DNA from: JAKQIM01 sp964633225
GTDB taxonomy: Bacteria > Chloroflexota > Anaerolineae > Anaerolineales > UBA4823
DNA: 64,000 nt
NCBI GenBank assembly: GCA_964633225.1
Contig: CAZWFQ010000010.1
Location: 1 to 64,000 of the forward strand
Direction: 5' to 3'
Of this stretch, positions 25,086 to 34,410 are shown one piece after another. How positions within the stretch are numbered: the stretch's first letter is position 1; each line of letters begins with the position of its first letter. Below the pieces are notes generated by a model, which saw nothing but the letters and a program-made list of their open reading frames with translations, did not search any database and was not told the origin of the DNA. The position numbers and the translations under genes were made by a program.

Positions 25086-26108
25086 TCAAGAAATCTTCAC
25101 AGGGGCCGTGTGCCCATCATGGTTGTGGTACAGCCAGCAGCGAGCAATATGCGCTGGGCCAACCGGCTGGAGTTCCGGCTCCACCTGGGTGCAAATCTTG
25201 AGGTTGTACTGCATACGGGCACGGCAGCGGGGTGCAAACTGGCAGCCGGGGGGCAGGTTCACCAGGTTGGGTACCGAGCCAGGGATCACATCCAATGTTT
25301 CTTTCACCTGGCCCAAGACAGGGATAGAGGCCATCAGACCCTGGGTGTAGGGGTGCATAGGCTTCTCAAAGATGGTACGCACATCCGTCTGTTCAACGAT
25401 GCGCCCGGCATACATCACCGCCACACGGTCGGCCATCTCAGAGATGACCCCCAGGTCATGGGTGATCAGGATGACAGCCGTATCCATGCGCTCGCGCAGG
25501 TCGCGCATCAGGTCTAAGATCTGGGCCTGGATGGTCACATCCAGGGCCGTGGTGGGCTCATCGGCAATCAGCAGTTGGGGATTGAGGGCCAGGGCCATGG
25601 CGATCATGACGCGTTGAGCCTGCCCGCCCGACATTTCGTGCGGAAAGGCATGGGCCTTGGATTCGGGGTCAGGGATGCCAACCAGGTGCAGCAGTTCAAC
25701 GGCGCGGTTCCAAGACTCTTCCTTGCCCATGTTCTGGTGGATCTGCAAGACTTCAGCCACCTGGTCGGCCACTTTGAAGACCGGATTCAGAGAGGACTGG
25801 GGCTGCTGGAAGATCATAGAAACACGGTTGCCGCGCATATGGACCATCTCAGCTTCAGAGAGCTTGAGCAGGTCGCGGCCTTCGAACATGATCTCACCTT
25901 CCACCACCTTGCCCGGAATGCCAATCAGGCGCATGATGGAGAGAGAAGTGACGCTCTTGCCGCAGCCCGACTCGCCTACCAGCCCAAGCACCTCGCCCCG
26001 ACCGACAGTAAAATCTACGCCATCGACGGCTTTGACCACACCATCTTCGGTATAGAAATAGGTCTTAAGGTTGTTGACCTCAAGCAGGGTTTCTTTTTGA
26101 CTTGTCAT
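25086..26108 (-). CDS. Oligopeptide/dipeptide ABC transporter ATP-binding protein OppD-like
   Basis: 340 residues from MTSQKETLLEV. Walker A GESGCGKSV, Q-loop IFQQPQSSLNPVF, signature EMSGGQAQRVMIAMALA, Walker B LLIADEPTTALDVT, and the C-terminal peptide-transporter extension with PPGCQFAPRCRARM. It forms the ATPase pair with OppF. Two solute-binding proteins lie upstream on the same strand, but no permease genes are present in the cluster, so the pair must couple to permeases elsewhere or the operon has lost them. Confidence 0.93.
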   Translation of the reverse strand: MTSQKETLLEVNNLKTYFYTEDGVVKAVDGVDFTVGRGEVLGLVGESGCGKSVTSLSIMRLIGIPGKVVEGEIMFEGRDLLKLSEAEMVHMRGNRVSMIFQQPQSSLNPVFKVADQVAEVLQIHQNMGKEESWNRAVELLHLVGIPDPESKAHAFPHEMSGGQAQRVMIAMALALNPQLLIADEPTTALDVTIQAQILDLMRDLRERMDTAVILITHDLGVISEMADRVAVMYAGRIVEQTDVRTIFEKPMHPYTQGLMASIPVLGQVKETLDVIPGSVPNLVNLPPGCQFAPRCRARMQYNLKICTQVEPELQPVGPAHIARCWLYHNHDGHTAPVKIS

Positions 26109-26270
26109 GGGCAGCCTCTTTATTATTATATCCGATGTTACCAAATAAGAATGCTTCTGGGTTAGGCCATCAGGGCTTCTGGCAAACACCCTGGGCAGGC
26201 CAGCATTCTCACATCAAAAGGTTTTTGGCCTTTGCTGTTCTGATGGCGGTAGAGGAAAGATAGGGCAATG

Positions 26271-28128
26271 TCAATTGCAGTTTACGCCGTAGTCAAATTC
26301 TTCGATATTCCACATTTCGCTGGCAGCGGTGGGGTCCATGAAAAAATTGCACATATCCGGGCGGGTGGCAGCCAGCTTNNNNNNNNNNNNNNNNNNNNNN
26401 NNNNNNNNNNNNNNNNNNNNNNNNNNNNNNNNNNNNNNNNNNNNNNNNNNNNNNNNNNNNNNNNNNNNNNNNNNNNNNGCTGACTGGCCAGGCGACCTGG
26501 CCAAGATCGGTCTTATGGCCCATCAAGATGCCCTCTGGACCATCAGCAAGCCATTCAGAAGAAGGGTAGGAATCCAGGTTGACCTTCATGCCACACTGGG
26601 CCATGCTATCAGCCAGGATTTGGACAGTCTGGAGGCGCAGGCCGATGTTGGCCGTTTCAAGCTTGAACTCCAACAGGGTACCATCCGGCACGCCGGTCAC
26701 GCCATAGGCAAGGCGCGGGGTGGCAGGGTTACCATCTTCATCAATCCAGCCGATCTCGTCCAGCAGGGCGGCGGCAGCAGCCACATCAAACGGCCAGGCA
26801 GCCACATCGGGGTTGTAGAGGGGGTGTTCGGGGGGCAGGTAGGTGTTCAGCACAATGGATTTGCCAAACAGGACGGTATCCACCACAGCCTGGCGGTCCA
26901 TGCACATGGCCACAGCCCGCCGCAAGCGGACATCGGCAAAGGGGCCAAAACCGTTGTCATCTTCATCCCAGCCGGCAAAGCCAGAGCCCTCAAAGGGCAG
27001 GATGTTGAAGGCAATGTGTTCCCAAGAATCGTCGGTGATAAAGATCGCATCGAGCAATCCGGCAGCATCGAGCTTGAGCAGCAGATCAGATTGATCATCC
27101 AGGGAGGAGGTCTGATCAACAATATCGCAGTCGCCAGCCAGGATGGCAGTGATGTTGGCATTGGATGTGGCGCCCAGGAAGCGGAAGGTCACCGATTCGA
27201 AATTGGGCAGGCCTTCAGCAGCGCGGAAGTAGTTGGGGTTCTTGACGGCGGTAATGTGATCGCCGCGCACCCACTCGGTGATGATGTAAGGGCCCCAGCC
27301 TGTGTAGAGCATCTGGCTATCAACCTGGGTGATCAGTTCAGCCACGGTGTAATGACCCCAGATATGCCGCGGGCGGGGGGTGAAATAGTTGATGAAATAG
27401 GTCGAGTCCAGGTAGCCAGGCAGGCCAGTCCAGATCGTGGTTACATCATCAGTGGCCAGGTAAGATTGCGTGCGCTCAACCAGGTCTTTAGAAAGCGGGC
27501 TATCGGGGCTGCCCTCAAGCTCGAAGCCGTAAACCGAGTCGGCGGCGGTGAGGGGAGTTCCATCAGACCAGAGCAGGCCAGGGAGCATCTTGAAAGTGGC
27601 AGAAAGTTGATCCATCTGAATGGTGCCCTCGGTGTATACGATGGCACAGTCAGAGGAGATACAGCCGGCAGGGCGAATCTTCTGTCCGGCGGCCAGAACA
27701 ACCGGGTCGCCATCATCGTTGACCACGGCAGTGCCGGCAGCCACATCCACAATCTGGATTTCAGCGTCGCCATCAGCGAGGCTGGGCAGCTTCTCAAGGA
27801 TAATCGGCTGGTAATCAAATGAGCGGTTGTCTACCGGGCCATCATAGATGGCCTCTAAGACCTGAGAGGCAGCCAGCATGCTGGTGTTCAGGTACAACAA
27901 GGTATTGGGCTCTTGCCCAAGGCAGACAACCAGAGAGCGCTCTTCGAGAGCAGGGGATGCAGCCAGATCGGGCGTTGCAGTAACGATAATGGTCTCGCCC
28001 TCCACAATCTGGGTCGTTATGACCTCGACGGTCTTAATCACTTCAACAGTCCGCGGTTCGCAAGCAACCAGGGCCAGGCTGGCGAAAATCAACAAAGCCA
28101 GAGCCAAAAGGATTGACTTACGGGACAT
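26271..28128 (-). CDS. Peptide-type (family 5) ABC substrate-binding lipoprotein, interrupted by assembly gap
   Basis: Starts MSRKSILLALALL (GGAGGAG upstream), lipobox LVAC, then a family 5 binding protein: NTLLYLNTS, DPVVLAAGQKI, GLLWSDGTPLTAADSVY, GDHITAVKNPNYFRA, DVRLRRAVAMCMDRQ. The reading frame enters 100 N at 26478. The true C-terminus resumes after the gap in another frame: RPDMCNFFMDP ... DYGVNC aligns with RPDACGLGSG ... DYGDGC at the end of the neighbouring paralogue. By that alignment about 76 residues (roughly 230 nt) are missing, so the N run is a placeholder of wrong length and the apparent frameshift is not biological. Confidence 0.88.
26379..26478. other. Assembly gap (100 N)
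   Basis: Exactly 100 N, the usual placeholder for a gap of unknown size, inside the 3' part of the family 5 binding-protein gene. Confidence 0.99.
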
Positions 28129-28175
28129 TCTCTCCTCCAAAAAGAAAGTGGTGGGCGGGGACGGATTGGCAGCAA

Positions 28176-30119
28176 TTACCGGCAGCCGTCTCCATAATCC
28201 AGCAGCTCCAAATCCGCCAGAAGGCCGCTGCCCAGGCCGCAGGCATCGGGGCGCAGCAAAAAGACACGGTAACGCCAGTAGAGCGGCAGGGATGGCAGAT
28301 CTTCAGCGAAAAGCGCCTGGGCCTGGGCATGCTGCTCAACATATTGGGCCGAGTCGGGCAGAGCCAGGCGAGCAGACTGGCAGGCCAGGTCAAAGGCCGG
28401 GCTGCTGTAACCGCTGGCATTCATGCCGCCCCAACCCAGGGGAGACTGCGGATAAGGGCCAGGGATCTCACTGCTCAAGTACAGGCCACAGGGAGGCTCA
28501 AGGGTGTCGGCCCAGGCCAGTTGGGCCAGGTCAAAATTACGCCCAAAGACAGGCCCAGCAGGGCCGGCTGCCAGGTATTCTTGGGCTGGGCGTGCTTCAA
28601 CGTTCACCTGGACGCCGCACTGCGCCAACATACCCCGGACGGCCTGGGCTACTCCCTGCCGCTCTGAGTCTTCTGAAACCAGGTAGTTGATGGCCAAAGG
28701 CGTACCATCAACAAAACCCAGCACGCCAGAGGCCGTGCGCGGGGTGGCAGGGTCGCCGTCCTGATCCAGCCAACCAGCCTGATCCAAGAGGGCCATGCCA
28801 GCCTGTACATCATAAGCATAATTAGCAGCAGGGGCCTGGTAAAGAGGGTGAGCGGGAGAAAGATAGGCGTCTGCGCTCTGCCACATTCCCTCTCCTAAGG
28901 TATCCAGCACAGCCTGCCGGTCAATACAGCGGGCCACAGCCTGGCGTACCAAAGGATTGGCAAAGAAGGCCGGACGCTGTGCGTCGTAGGGGCGGATGCC
29001 AAAAACCAGCAGGTCCCAAGCCACACCACCCTGGTAGAGCACCTGGCCCTGCCCAGCGCTGGCAAAACCATTCAGGGCATCGCTGTGCAGGTTGTTCAGG
29101 GCCGTCGAATCAACCAGGTCACATTCACCGGCTTGCAAGGCTTCAACAGCCTCAGCATCGGTGAAGGTGAAGCGAAAAACCAGGTTGTCAAAGTACGGCA
29201 GGCCTTCGCCAGCCCGAAAATAATTTGGATTGCGGTGCAAGGTAATATGATCCCCCGCCACCCATTCGTCGATCACGTAAGGTCCCCAGCCAAGAGGGGT
29301 GCGGGCTGCCAATTCCAGTGTGGGCAGGTCTTGAGCGCCGTAGAGGCTCCAGACATGGCGCGGCAGGGGCGAGAAGAATTTATCCTGGTAGGCGCCGCCC
29401 AGATCGCCAGGCAGGCCGCTCCATTGAATTGTGGTCTCATCCAGCACCTGGTAGGCCTGGGTGCGATCAACCCGCTCTGGCTGGGCAGCCGGGTACAGGC
29501 TGAGAGCCAGTTCATACGAGAAAAGCGAGTCGTCGGCCGTCAAGCTGGCGCCATCTGACCACAGCAGGCCGGGGATGAGTTCAAAGCGCACCAAGAGTTG
29601 GTCCATCTCGACGGGTTGGCTGCCCGTGTACTGGCGCACGCAAGAGGCATCCATGCAGCCGCTGGGGCGGTAGAGCACGCCCTCAGCCAGGGCCGCCGGC
29701 TGCCCATCCGCGTTGACAATGGCGGCGCCGGGTTGAACGGTGACCGACTGGATAGCAGCGCCGCCGTTCTCCAGCGAAGGCATGCGTTGTAAGATGACCG
29801 GGCGGGGGGTGTAGTCAACCACGTCAATTGGGCCATCATAGACGGCTTGCAAAACACTGTGGGCTGAGAGCGAGAGGGCATCATACAAGAACAAAGAGTT
29901 CGGCTCGTTCCCCAGGCAAACGGTCACCAGGCTGGGCGGGGGCGGCAGGGGCGTGGGGGTGTCTGTGGGCAATGGCGCGGTGACACTGGGCAGCGGAACA
30001 GGTTCGGTTTGCAGCGGGGTTAACGGCGTGGGGCTGGGCTGCTGAGAAGGGGCAGGGGATGAACAGGCGGCTGAGAATACAGCAAACGCCAACACAACAA
30101 GCAGGTTTTTAAGGCGCAT
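28176..30119 (-). CDS. Peptide-type (family 5) ABC substrate-binding lipoprotein
   Basis: 647 residues. Signal peptide with lipobox FSAAC, a Pro/Thr/Ser-rich linker (about 23-62), then a complete family 5 binding protein: VTVCLGNEPNSLFLYD, GLLWSDGASLTADDSLFSYE, GPYVIDEWVAGDHITLHRNPNYFRAG and NPLVRQAVARCIDRQAVLD. Paralogue of the next gene downstream, which it resembles along its length, including the DYGxxC end. It probably captures peptides or similar ligands outside the membrane. It follows the ECF sigma gene by about 100 bp and precedes the second binding protein by about 47 bp. Confidence 0.9.
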   Translation of the reverse strand: MRLKNLLVVLAFAVFSAACSSPAPSQQPSPTPLTPLQTEPVPLPSVTAPLPTDTPTPLPPPPSLVTVCLGNEPNSLFLYDALSLSAHSVLQAVYDGPIDVVDYTPRPVILQRMPSLENGGAAIQSVTVQPGAAIVNADGQPAALAEGVLYRPSGCMDASCVRQYTGSQPVEMDQLLVRFELIPGLLWSDGASLTADDSLFSYELALSLYPAAQPERVDRTQAYQVLDETTIQWSGLPGDLGGAYQDKFFSPLPRHVWSLYGAQDLPTLELAARTPLGWGPYVIDEWVAGDHITLHRNPNYFRAGEGLPYFDNLVFRFTFTDAEAVEALQAGECDLVDSTALNNLHSDALNGFASAGQGQVLYQGGVAWDLLVFGIRPYDAQRPAFFANPLVRQAVARCIDRQAVLDTLGEGMWQSADAYLSPAHPLYQAPAANYAYDVQAGMALLDQAGWLDQDGDPATPRTASGVLGFVDGTPLAINYLVSEDSERQGVAQAVRGMLAQCGVQVNVEARPAQEYLAAGPAGPVFGRNFDLAQLAWADTLEPPCGLYLSSEIPGPYPQSPLGWGGMNASGYSSPAFDLACQSARLALPDSAQYVEQHAQAQALFAEDLPSLPLYWRYRVFLLRPDACGLGSGLLADLELLDYGDGCR

Positions 30120-30216
30120 ATACAGTCAATCCAGCGGGCGTCTGGCTCTGCACCGCTGCCTTTCTCATCGCCTTGGTATCGATCACTTTTACGATCCAAT
30201 CCATATACACCACCAT

Positions 30217-30822
30217 CTAAGTAAATTCATACAGTATGTCGGGCAGCATTCCGCCTTCGAGGAAGCCCAGGTGCTTCTTTAAAGCCTGGCGGCCGTAATG
30301 CAAACGCGACTTAACCGTACCAACCGGCACATCCATGATCTCGGCAATCTCTTGGACAGACAGGTCGTTAACGTAATAAAGTGCCACCACGCCGCGATGA
30401 GCAAAAGGCAGCGAGGAAACCGCTTCTTGCAGCAGCCGCACAGTCTCACCTTCTTCGATGCGAGAGGCAGGCGAGTCTTTCCAGCCGCTCATCAACCATT
30501 CGGCCATGTCTTCCAGCGGACGCAGCCAACGCTGGCGGCGCCGGATCCAGGTGTAAGCCAGGTTGGTGGTCATGCGGTATAACCACGATTCCAGGGGACG
30601 GCTCGGATCAATATGGTGGGCAAAGCGGTGCAGGCGCAGAAACACATCTTGAAGCAGATCGGCAGCCGCATCCGCATCGCCAGTGATTGCCAGGGCAGTC
30701 CGGTAGACCAGGTTACGATGCCGGTCATACAGCACCCCCAGCGCATCCAGGCTGTTAGCCTGCAACTTCACAACTAATTCCGAGTCAGGAATTGCTTCCA
30801 CGTTCCCTTCGCCTATCAGCAT
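30217..30822 (-). CDS. ECF-type RNA polymerase sigma factor
   Basis: 201 residues. Region 2 is ALGVLYDRHRNLVYRTALAI, AADLLQDVFLRLHR and SWLYRMTTNLAYTWIRRRQR; region 4 is LPFAHRGVVALYYVNDLSVQEIAEIM and VPVGTVKSRLHYGRQALKKHLG, a helix-turn-helix. No zinc-binding anti-sigma gene follows; the next genes are peptide-binding lipoproteins about 100 bp downstream, which may be its targets or merely neighbours. Group not assignable from sequence alone. Confidence 0.93.
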   Translation of the reverse strand: MLIGEGNVEAIPDSELVVKLQANSLDALGVLYDRHRNLVYRTALAITGDADAAADLLQDVFLRLHRFAHHIDPSRPLESWLYRMTTNLAYTWIRRRQRWLRPLEDMAEWLMSGWKDSPASRIEEGETVRLLQEAVSSLPFAHRGVVALYYVNDLSVQEIAEIMDVPVGTVKSRLHYGRQALKKHLGFLEGGMLPDILYEFT

Positions 30823-30892
30823 AAGCTATAGATGCAAAGAGGCTCAAAAAAGTTCCTTGCGCCCAAATTATACCTTATTCTACTTTAAGGCC

Positions 30893-31792
30893 TTATTCGG
30901 CTTCGCCAGTACGCAGATGGACGTATGAACTATAGCGGGCGGGGTGGATCTCGCCGCGTTGGAGCGCTGCCAGCACAGCACAGCCGGGCTCTCGCAAATG
31001 GGTGCAGTCGCTAAACTGGCATTCAGCCACCCGGCAGCGCAACTCGGGGAAGTAGCCGTCTAGCTCTTCGGGCTGGATATCCCACAAGGCCAGGGCCTTC
31101 AGCCCAGGGGTATCAGCGACGTATCCCCCGCCCTCCAACGAGAAGAGCTGGCGCACAGCAGTGGTATGACGGCCCTTCTCGGTAGTACGGCTGACCTCGC
31201 GGGCCGCCAGGCCCAGCCCGGGTTGGATGGCATTCAAGAGGCTGGATTTGCCCACCCCGGAGGGCCCTGCCAACACGGTCAGCTTGCCCTGCAGGCGGGT
31301 GCGCAGCACATCCACGCCCTGGCCGCTGCGGGTAGAGGTATAGATAACCGGGTAACCAAGCGGCTCATAGTGACCGAAAATGGCCTCCGCGTCGGCAGGC
31401 AAAAGCAGGTCGGCTTTGTTGGCCACGATCAGGGCTGGCAGGCCTTGTTTTTCAGCGATGACCAAGAAACGATCAAGCATGCCCAGATGCGGGGCAGGGT
31501 GAGAACAGGCAAAGACGAAGATCATTTGGTCGGGGTTGGCCAGGATGATCTGTTGGTATTCGCCGCGCGGGGTGGGGTCCATCCGAGAAAGCATGTGCCG
31601 GCGCGGCTCGATCTCTTCGATCATGCCTTTCCCCTGCGGCAGAAGAGAGATTTCGACCCAATCGCCAACGGCGAGGATATCGCCCAGGCGCGGGCCCTGC
31701 TTCAAGCGGCCGCGTAAATGGCAGGTAACGAGACCGGCCTCAGTTTCGACGGTATAAAAGCCCGATTGAGAGCGGATAATCAGACCGCGCAT
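30893..31792 (-). CDS. rsgA: Ribosome small-subunit GTPase RsgA (YjeQ)
   Basis: 299 residues. OB fold at the N-terminus (GFYTVETEAGLVTCHLRGR), then a circularly permuted GTPase: NKADLLLP (G4) precedes GPSGVGKSSLLN (G1), GRHTTAVRQ (G2) and DTPGLKAL (G3). The C-terminal zinc knuckle is C-x-E-C-x-x-S-D-C-x-H with a later CAV. It works in late 30S subunit maturation in the cytoplasm. Length and motif order are normal. Confidence 0.96.
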   Translation of the reverse strand: MRGLIIRSQSGFYTVETEAGLVTCHLRGRLKQGPRLGDILAVGDWVEISLLPQGKGMIEEIEPRRHMLSRMDPTPRGEYQQIILANPDQMIFVFACSHPAPHLGMLDRFLVIAEKQGLPALIVANKADLLLPADAEAIFGHYEPLGYPVIYTSTRSGQGVDVLRTRLQGKLTVLAGPSGVGKSSLLNAIQPGLGLAAREVSRTTEKGRHTTAVRQLFSLEGGGYVADTPGLKALALWDIQPEELDGYFPELRCRVAECQFSDCTHLREPGCAVLAALQRGEIHPARYSSYVHLRTGEAE

Positions 31793-31831
31793 AGGCTAAT
31801 CGCAGTAAAGACTTCAGTCGTTACGTCCTTA

Positions 31832-32018
31832 TCAATCATCCCACTCATCTCCCAAACCGCCTGGCGGGTATGTTTTCCACACATCCCGCAGCCATTCTTT
31901 GCTGTGCTGATCCAAAATACATACCCAGGCTAGACCAAGGCCAATTATAGGCATCTGCAGCATAAGCATGCTTGACAGGGTTGTAATGGATGTAATTCAA
32001 CGTTTTGTAGTAGCGACT
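31832..32018 (-). pseudogene. C-terminal remnant of a REP-associated tyrosine transposase (RAYT, Y1_Tnp)
   Basis: Translating minus from 32018 gives SRYYKTLNYIHYNPVKHAY, then AADAYNWPWSSLGMYF, the conserved YIHxNPVKH and DWPWSS end of RAYT proteins. A frame change near 31913 leads to DQHSKEWLRDVWKTYPP, then GGLGDEWDD and a stop, the usual RAYT C-terminus. The N-terminal HUH domain and catalytic Tyr are missing and a stop lies just upstream, so it is dead. It lies between rsgA and the PBP gene, 7 bp after the latter's stop. RAYTs mobilise palindromic REP elements, and such palindromes occur nearby. Confidence 0.85.
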
Positions 32019-32025
32019 TTAGTTG

Positions 32026-34302
32026 CTATGGTTCAGGGGTCTCAGACACTTCTTCGCCTTCCGGCGTGGCAGTGACTTCGGGGGTATCGGTGGGGAGCAC
32101 ACCCACGCTGGCCTCCCAGGGATACGAGGAGAGCGAGGTGAACCCATAATACACTTCCAGCACGCGGCGGAAGATGGGCGCCGCTATCTGAGAGCCTTCG
32201 CCGCCGTTTTCGACGATGACGGCCACAGCAATATCCGGACGATTCCGGCCGGTGTCATAGGTGTAGCCAGCGAACCAGGCGTGGGGCTTGCCAGAGCCAG
32301 ATTCGGCTGTGCCGGTCTTGGCAGCCACGCCGATACCCGAGCCGCTGACAAAGCTGGTGAGGCGCGCCCCCCAACCACTAACATCATAAGCCGTGCCGCG
32401 CGGGTTCCTGATCACGGTGACCATGGCAGATTGGAGGATGAGCAGGTTCTCTTCAGAGACGGGCAAGGTACCGCGCACCACCGGCTCAAACTGGTAAACG
32501 AGCGTGCCATCCACCGATTCGACATGATCAATAATGCGCGCCCCATACAGGGTGCCGCCGTTGCCGATGGCGGCGATGAAACTGGCTACCTGCACCGGGG
32601 TGACCAGGGTGCCGCCCTGGCCGATGGACAGGTTGATGGCATCCACTTCACTCATTGGGTCGGGGATAGCCCCAACCTGCTCGCCGATCTCGATGCCGGT
32701 GGGGCTGGCCAGGCCGAAGGCGCGCGCCAGATCAGAAACCTGGGTATACATGCCGCGCTGGTAGAAACCCAGCCCAATGTGCATGAACCAGGGGTTACAA
32801 GAGCGCATCAGCCCTTCAGGCAGGGTCAAAATGCCGCTGGCCTGGGTCTCGCCATCATCCAAAAAGTGTTGGTAAGTCCAGTCTTGCGGCTGGATGCCAG
32901 GCAGTTCTTTAAAGAAATACTCGCAGTTATATTCGGTTTCGGGCGGGTAAAGGCCGCTCTCCAGGCCGGCAGACATGGTGATCACCTTGAAAACCGAGCC
33001 GAGCGGGTAAACGCCCTGGGTGGCGCGGTTGAGCAGGGGGGTGTCGGCACCGTACAGGTCATTGATCAAGAAAGAGTAGTTGTAATTCTGCGGCTCGAAG
33101 AGATTGGGGTTGAAACCGGGGCCAGAGAGCATAGCCAGCACGCGGCCGGTCTCGCGCTCCATGACCACCACGGCGCCTTTCATGCCATCACTCAAAGCAT
33201 TGGACTGCTGCAAGCGGAGTTGAAGGTCATAGTCAATGGTGGTGTAGATGGCAGCGGCGGGCTGCGGGTCGGTGGCGGCAATTTGGGTGATGATGGAGCC
33301 ATCTGGCCCCACCAGGTAGAGGGCGCCGCCGCGCTGCCCAGCCAGGTATTCCTCGCCCCAATACTCCAACCCGGCACGGCCCACGCGCTCGTCAACGCGA
33401 TAGCCCAGGCGCTTATAAGTGTCCACCTCGTCCGGCTGGATCAGGCTCATGTAGCCCACCACGTGTGCGGCAATGCCCTCGTAAAAATAATAGCGCGTGC
33501 GGAAGGGGGAGAGGATCACGCCGGAATAGCTCGCCAGGCTGGATTCGCGCTCCGCAATGGCATCGGCCGAAACATCTGCCACGGGCAGGTAATAGCCGTA
33601 AGGGCGCCAGGCGTCGATCTGGTCTGCCAGCCAGTAGGGGCGGTAGCCCAAAACATCTCGCAGGGTGTTGATCAGGCTGTTCTGACTATCGGGGCTGACC
33701 TGGCCTGTATCCAGGCCGATCGCCACCGCGTCAGATTGGGCCACCAGGGCCCGGCCGTCGTTGGAATAGATATTAGCCCGCGAGGGAATACGGTAATCCA
33801 TGCTCAGGTGGTTGCCGCCGCCCAGCTCGCGCATCACCAGGGCGTCATCCCACTGCACGCGCCATGTGCCGTTTTCCAGGCTGAGGTTCATCATGGTATC
33901 GCTGGTGAAGCTGCCCACCAGCACACTGTGAAAGATGACGCGGTAGCCCACCTGGGCGGTGCGCGGGTTGATCAGCGAGGAGAGGATCTCATATTCCCAG
34001 CCGCTCAGGGCCGCCTCGGTCGCCACACTCTGATAGAGAGCCGTGAAGTCTTCTTCTGTCACGGCATCCTGGCTGATGGGGGTCAGCATGGCGTACATGG
34101 TGGGGTAATCTTCCAGCAGCCAGGCATCCAGGTAGGAGCGCGCCGCCACCTGGGCATCGGGGACACTGGTGGTCATGACCTGCACTTCAGCCAGGGTGGG
34201 GGTGGGCGGCAGGGTGGGGGTGAGGGTGGGCTCGGGGGTGGCGGTATTGCAGGCCGCCAACAAGAGCGAAAACAGTAAGGTGATTATCAGGCGGGTTTTC
34301 AT
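32026..34302 (-). CDS. Class B penicillin-binding protein, lipoprotein with MecA_N-type domain
   Basis: 758 residues from MKTRLIITLLF; lipobox LLAAC, then a TPTLTPTLPPTPT linker. An NTF2-like N-terminal transpeptidase domain (about 35-160, YLDAWLLEDYPTMYAML) as in PBP2a/MecA, a dimerisation domain (RIPSRANIYSNDGRALVA), and a transpeptidase domain with SVFK (Ser436), SCN (501-503) and KTGT (Lys662), all intact. A TPE-rich tail ends it. It cross-links peptidoglycan outside the membrane; a MecA-like domain does not by itself mean beta-lactam resistance. Most class B PBPs have a membrane anchor, so the lipobox is unusual. Confidence 0.92.
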   Translation of the reverse strand: MKTRLIITLLFSLLLAACNTATPEPTLTPTLPPTPTLAEVQVMTTSVPDAQVAARSYLDAWLLEDYPTMYAMLTPISQDAVTEEDFTALYQSVATEAALSGWEYEILSSLINPRTAQVGYRVIFHSVLVGSFTSDTMMNLSLENGTWRVQWDDALVMRELGGGNHLSMDYRIPSRANIYSNDGRALVAQSDAVAIGLDTGQVSPDSQNSLINTLRDVLGYRPYWLADQIDAWRPYGYYLPVADVSADAIAERESSLASYSGVILSPFRTRYYFYEGIAAHVVGYMSLIQPDEVDTYKRLGYRVDERVGRAGLEYWGEEYLAGQRGGALYLVGPDGSIITQIAATDPQPAAAIYTTIDYDLQLRLQQSNALSDGMKGAVVVMERETGRVLAMLSGPGFNPNLFEPQNYNYSFLINDLYGADTPLLNRATQGVYPLGSVFKVITMSAGLESGLYPPETEYNCEYFFKELPGIQPQDWTYQHFLDDGETQASGILTLPEGLMRSCNPWFMHIGLGFYQRGMYTQVSDLARAFGLASPTGIEIGEQVGAIPDPMSEVDAINLSIGQGGTLVTPVQVASFIAAIGNGGTLYGARIIDHVESVDGTLVYQFEPVVRGTLPVSEENLLILQSAMVTVIRNPRGTAYDVSGWGARLTSFVSGSGIGVAAKTGTAESGSGKPHAWFAGYTYDTGRNRPDIAVAVIVENGGEGSQIAAPIFRRVLEVYYGFTSLSSYPWEASVGVLPTDTPEVTATPEGEEVSETPEP

Positions 34303-34322
34303 AATCTCTAGCAATCTTTTCC

Positions 34323-34390
34323 CACCGCAGAGACGCAGCGTACACAAAGAAAAACCTCTAAAACTCAGCGCTCTTCGCGTCTCTGCGGTG
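34323..34390. repeat. Palindromic dispersed repeat, copy B (CACCGCAGAGACGC type)
   Basis: Perfect 14-bp inverted repeat: CACCGCAGAGACGC at 34323-34336 and GCGTCTCTGCGGTG at 34377-34390, with a 40-nt middle that carries further AGCG/CGCT-like parts. It lies between the PBP start (34302) and the end of maf. Same arm type as the copies at 22461, 37078 and 56235. Confidence 0.85.
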
Positions 34391-34410
34391 AAATGGCTTT
34401 GTGCTGGTGG

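Noticed and set aside
26109..26270. Possible hairpins in the space between oppD and the binding-protein gene
   Set aside because: Only weak partial pairing seen (CCATCAG with CTGATGG); no motif or gene supported.
26293..28140. Reading straight through the 100 N to give a 615-residue protein
   Set aside because: The residues after the gap in that frame do not match the paralogue; the other frame does.
32023..34278. Very long open frame (751 codons) on plus, antisense to the PBP gene
   Set aside because: It mirrors the codon pattern of the PBP gene in a GC-rich sequence, has no known domain, and the minus-strand product has all PBP motifs.
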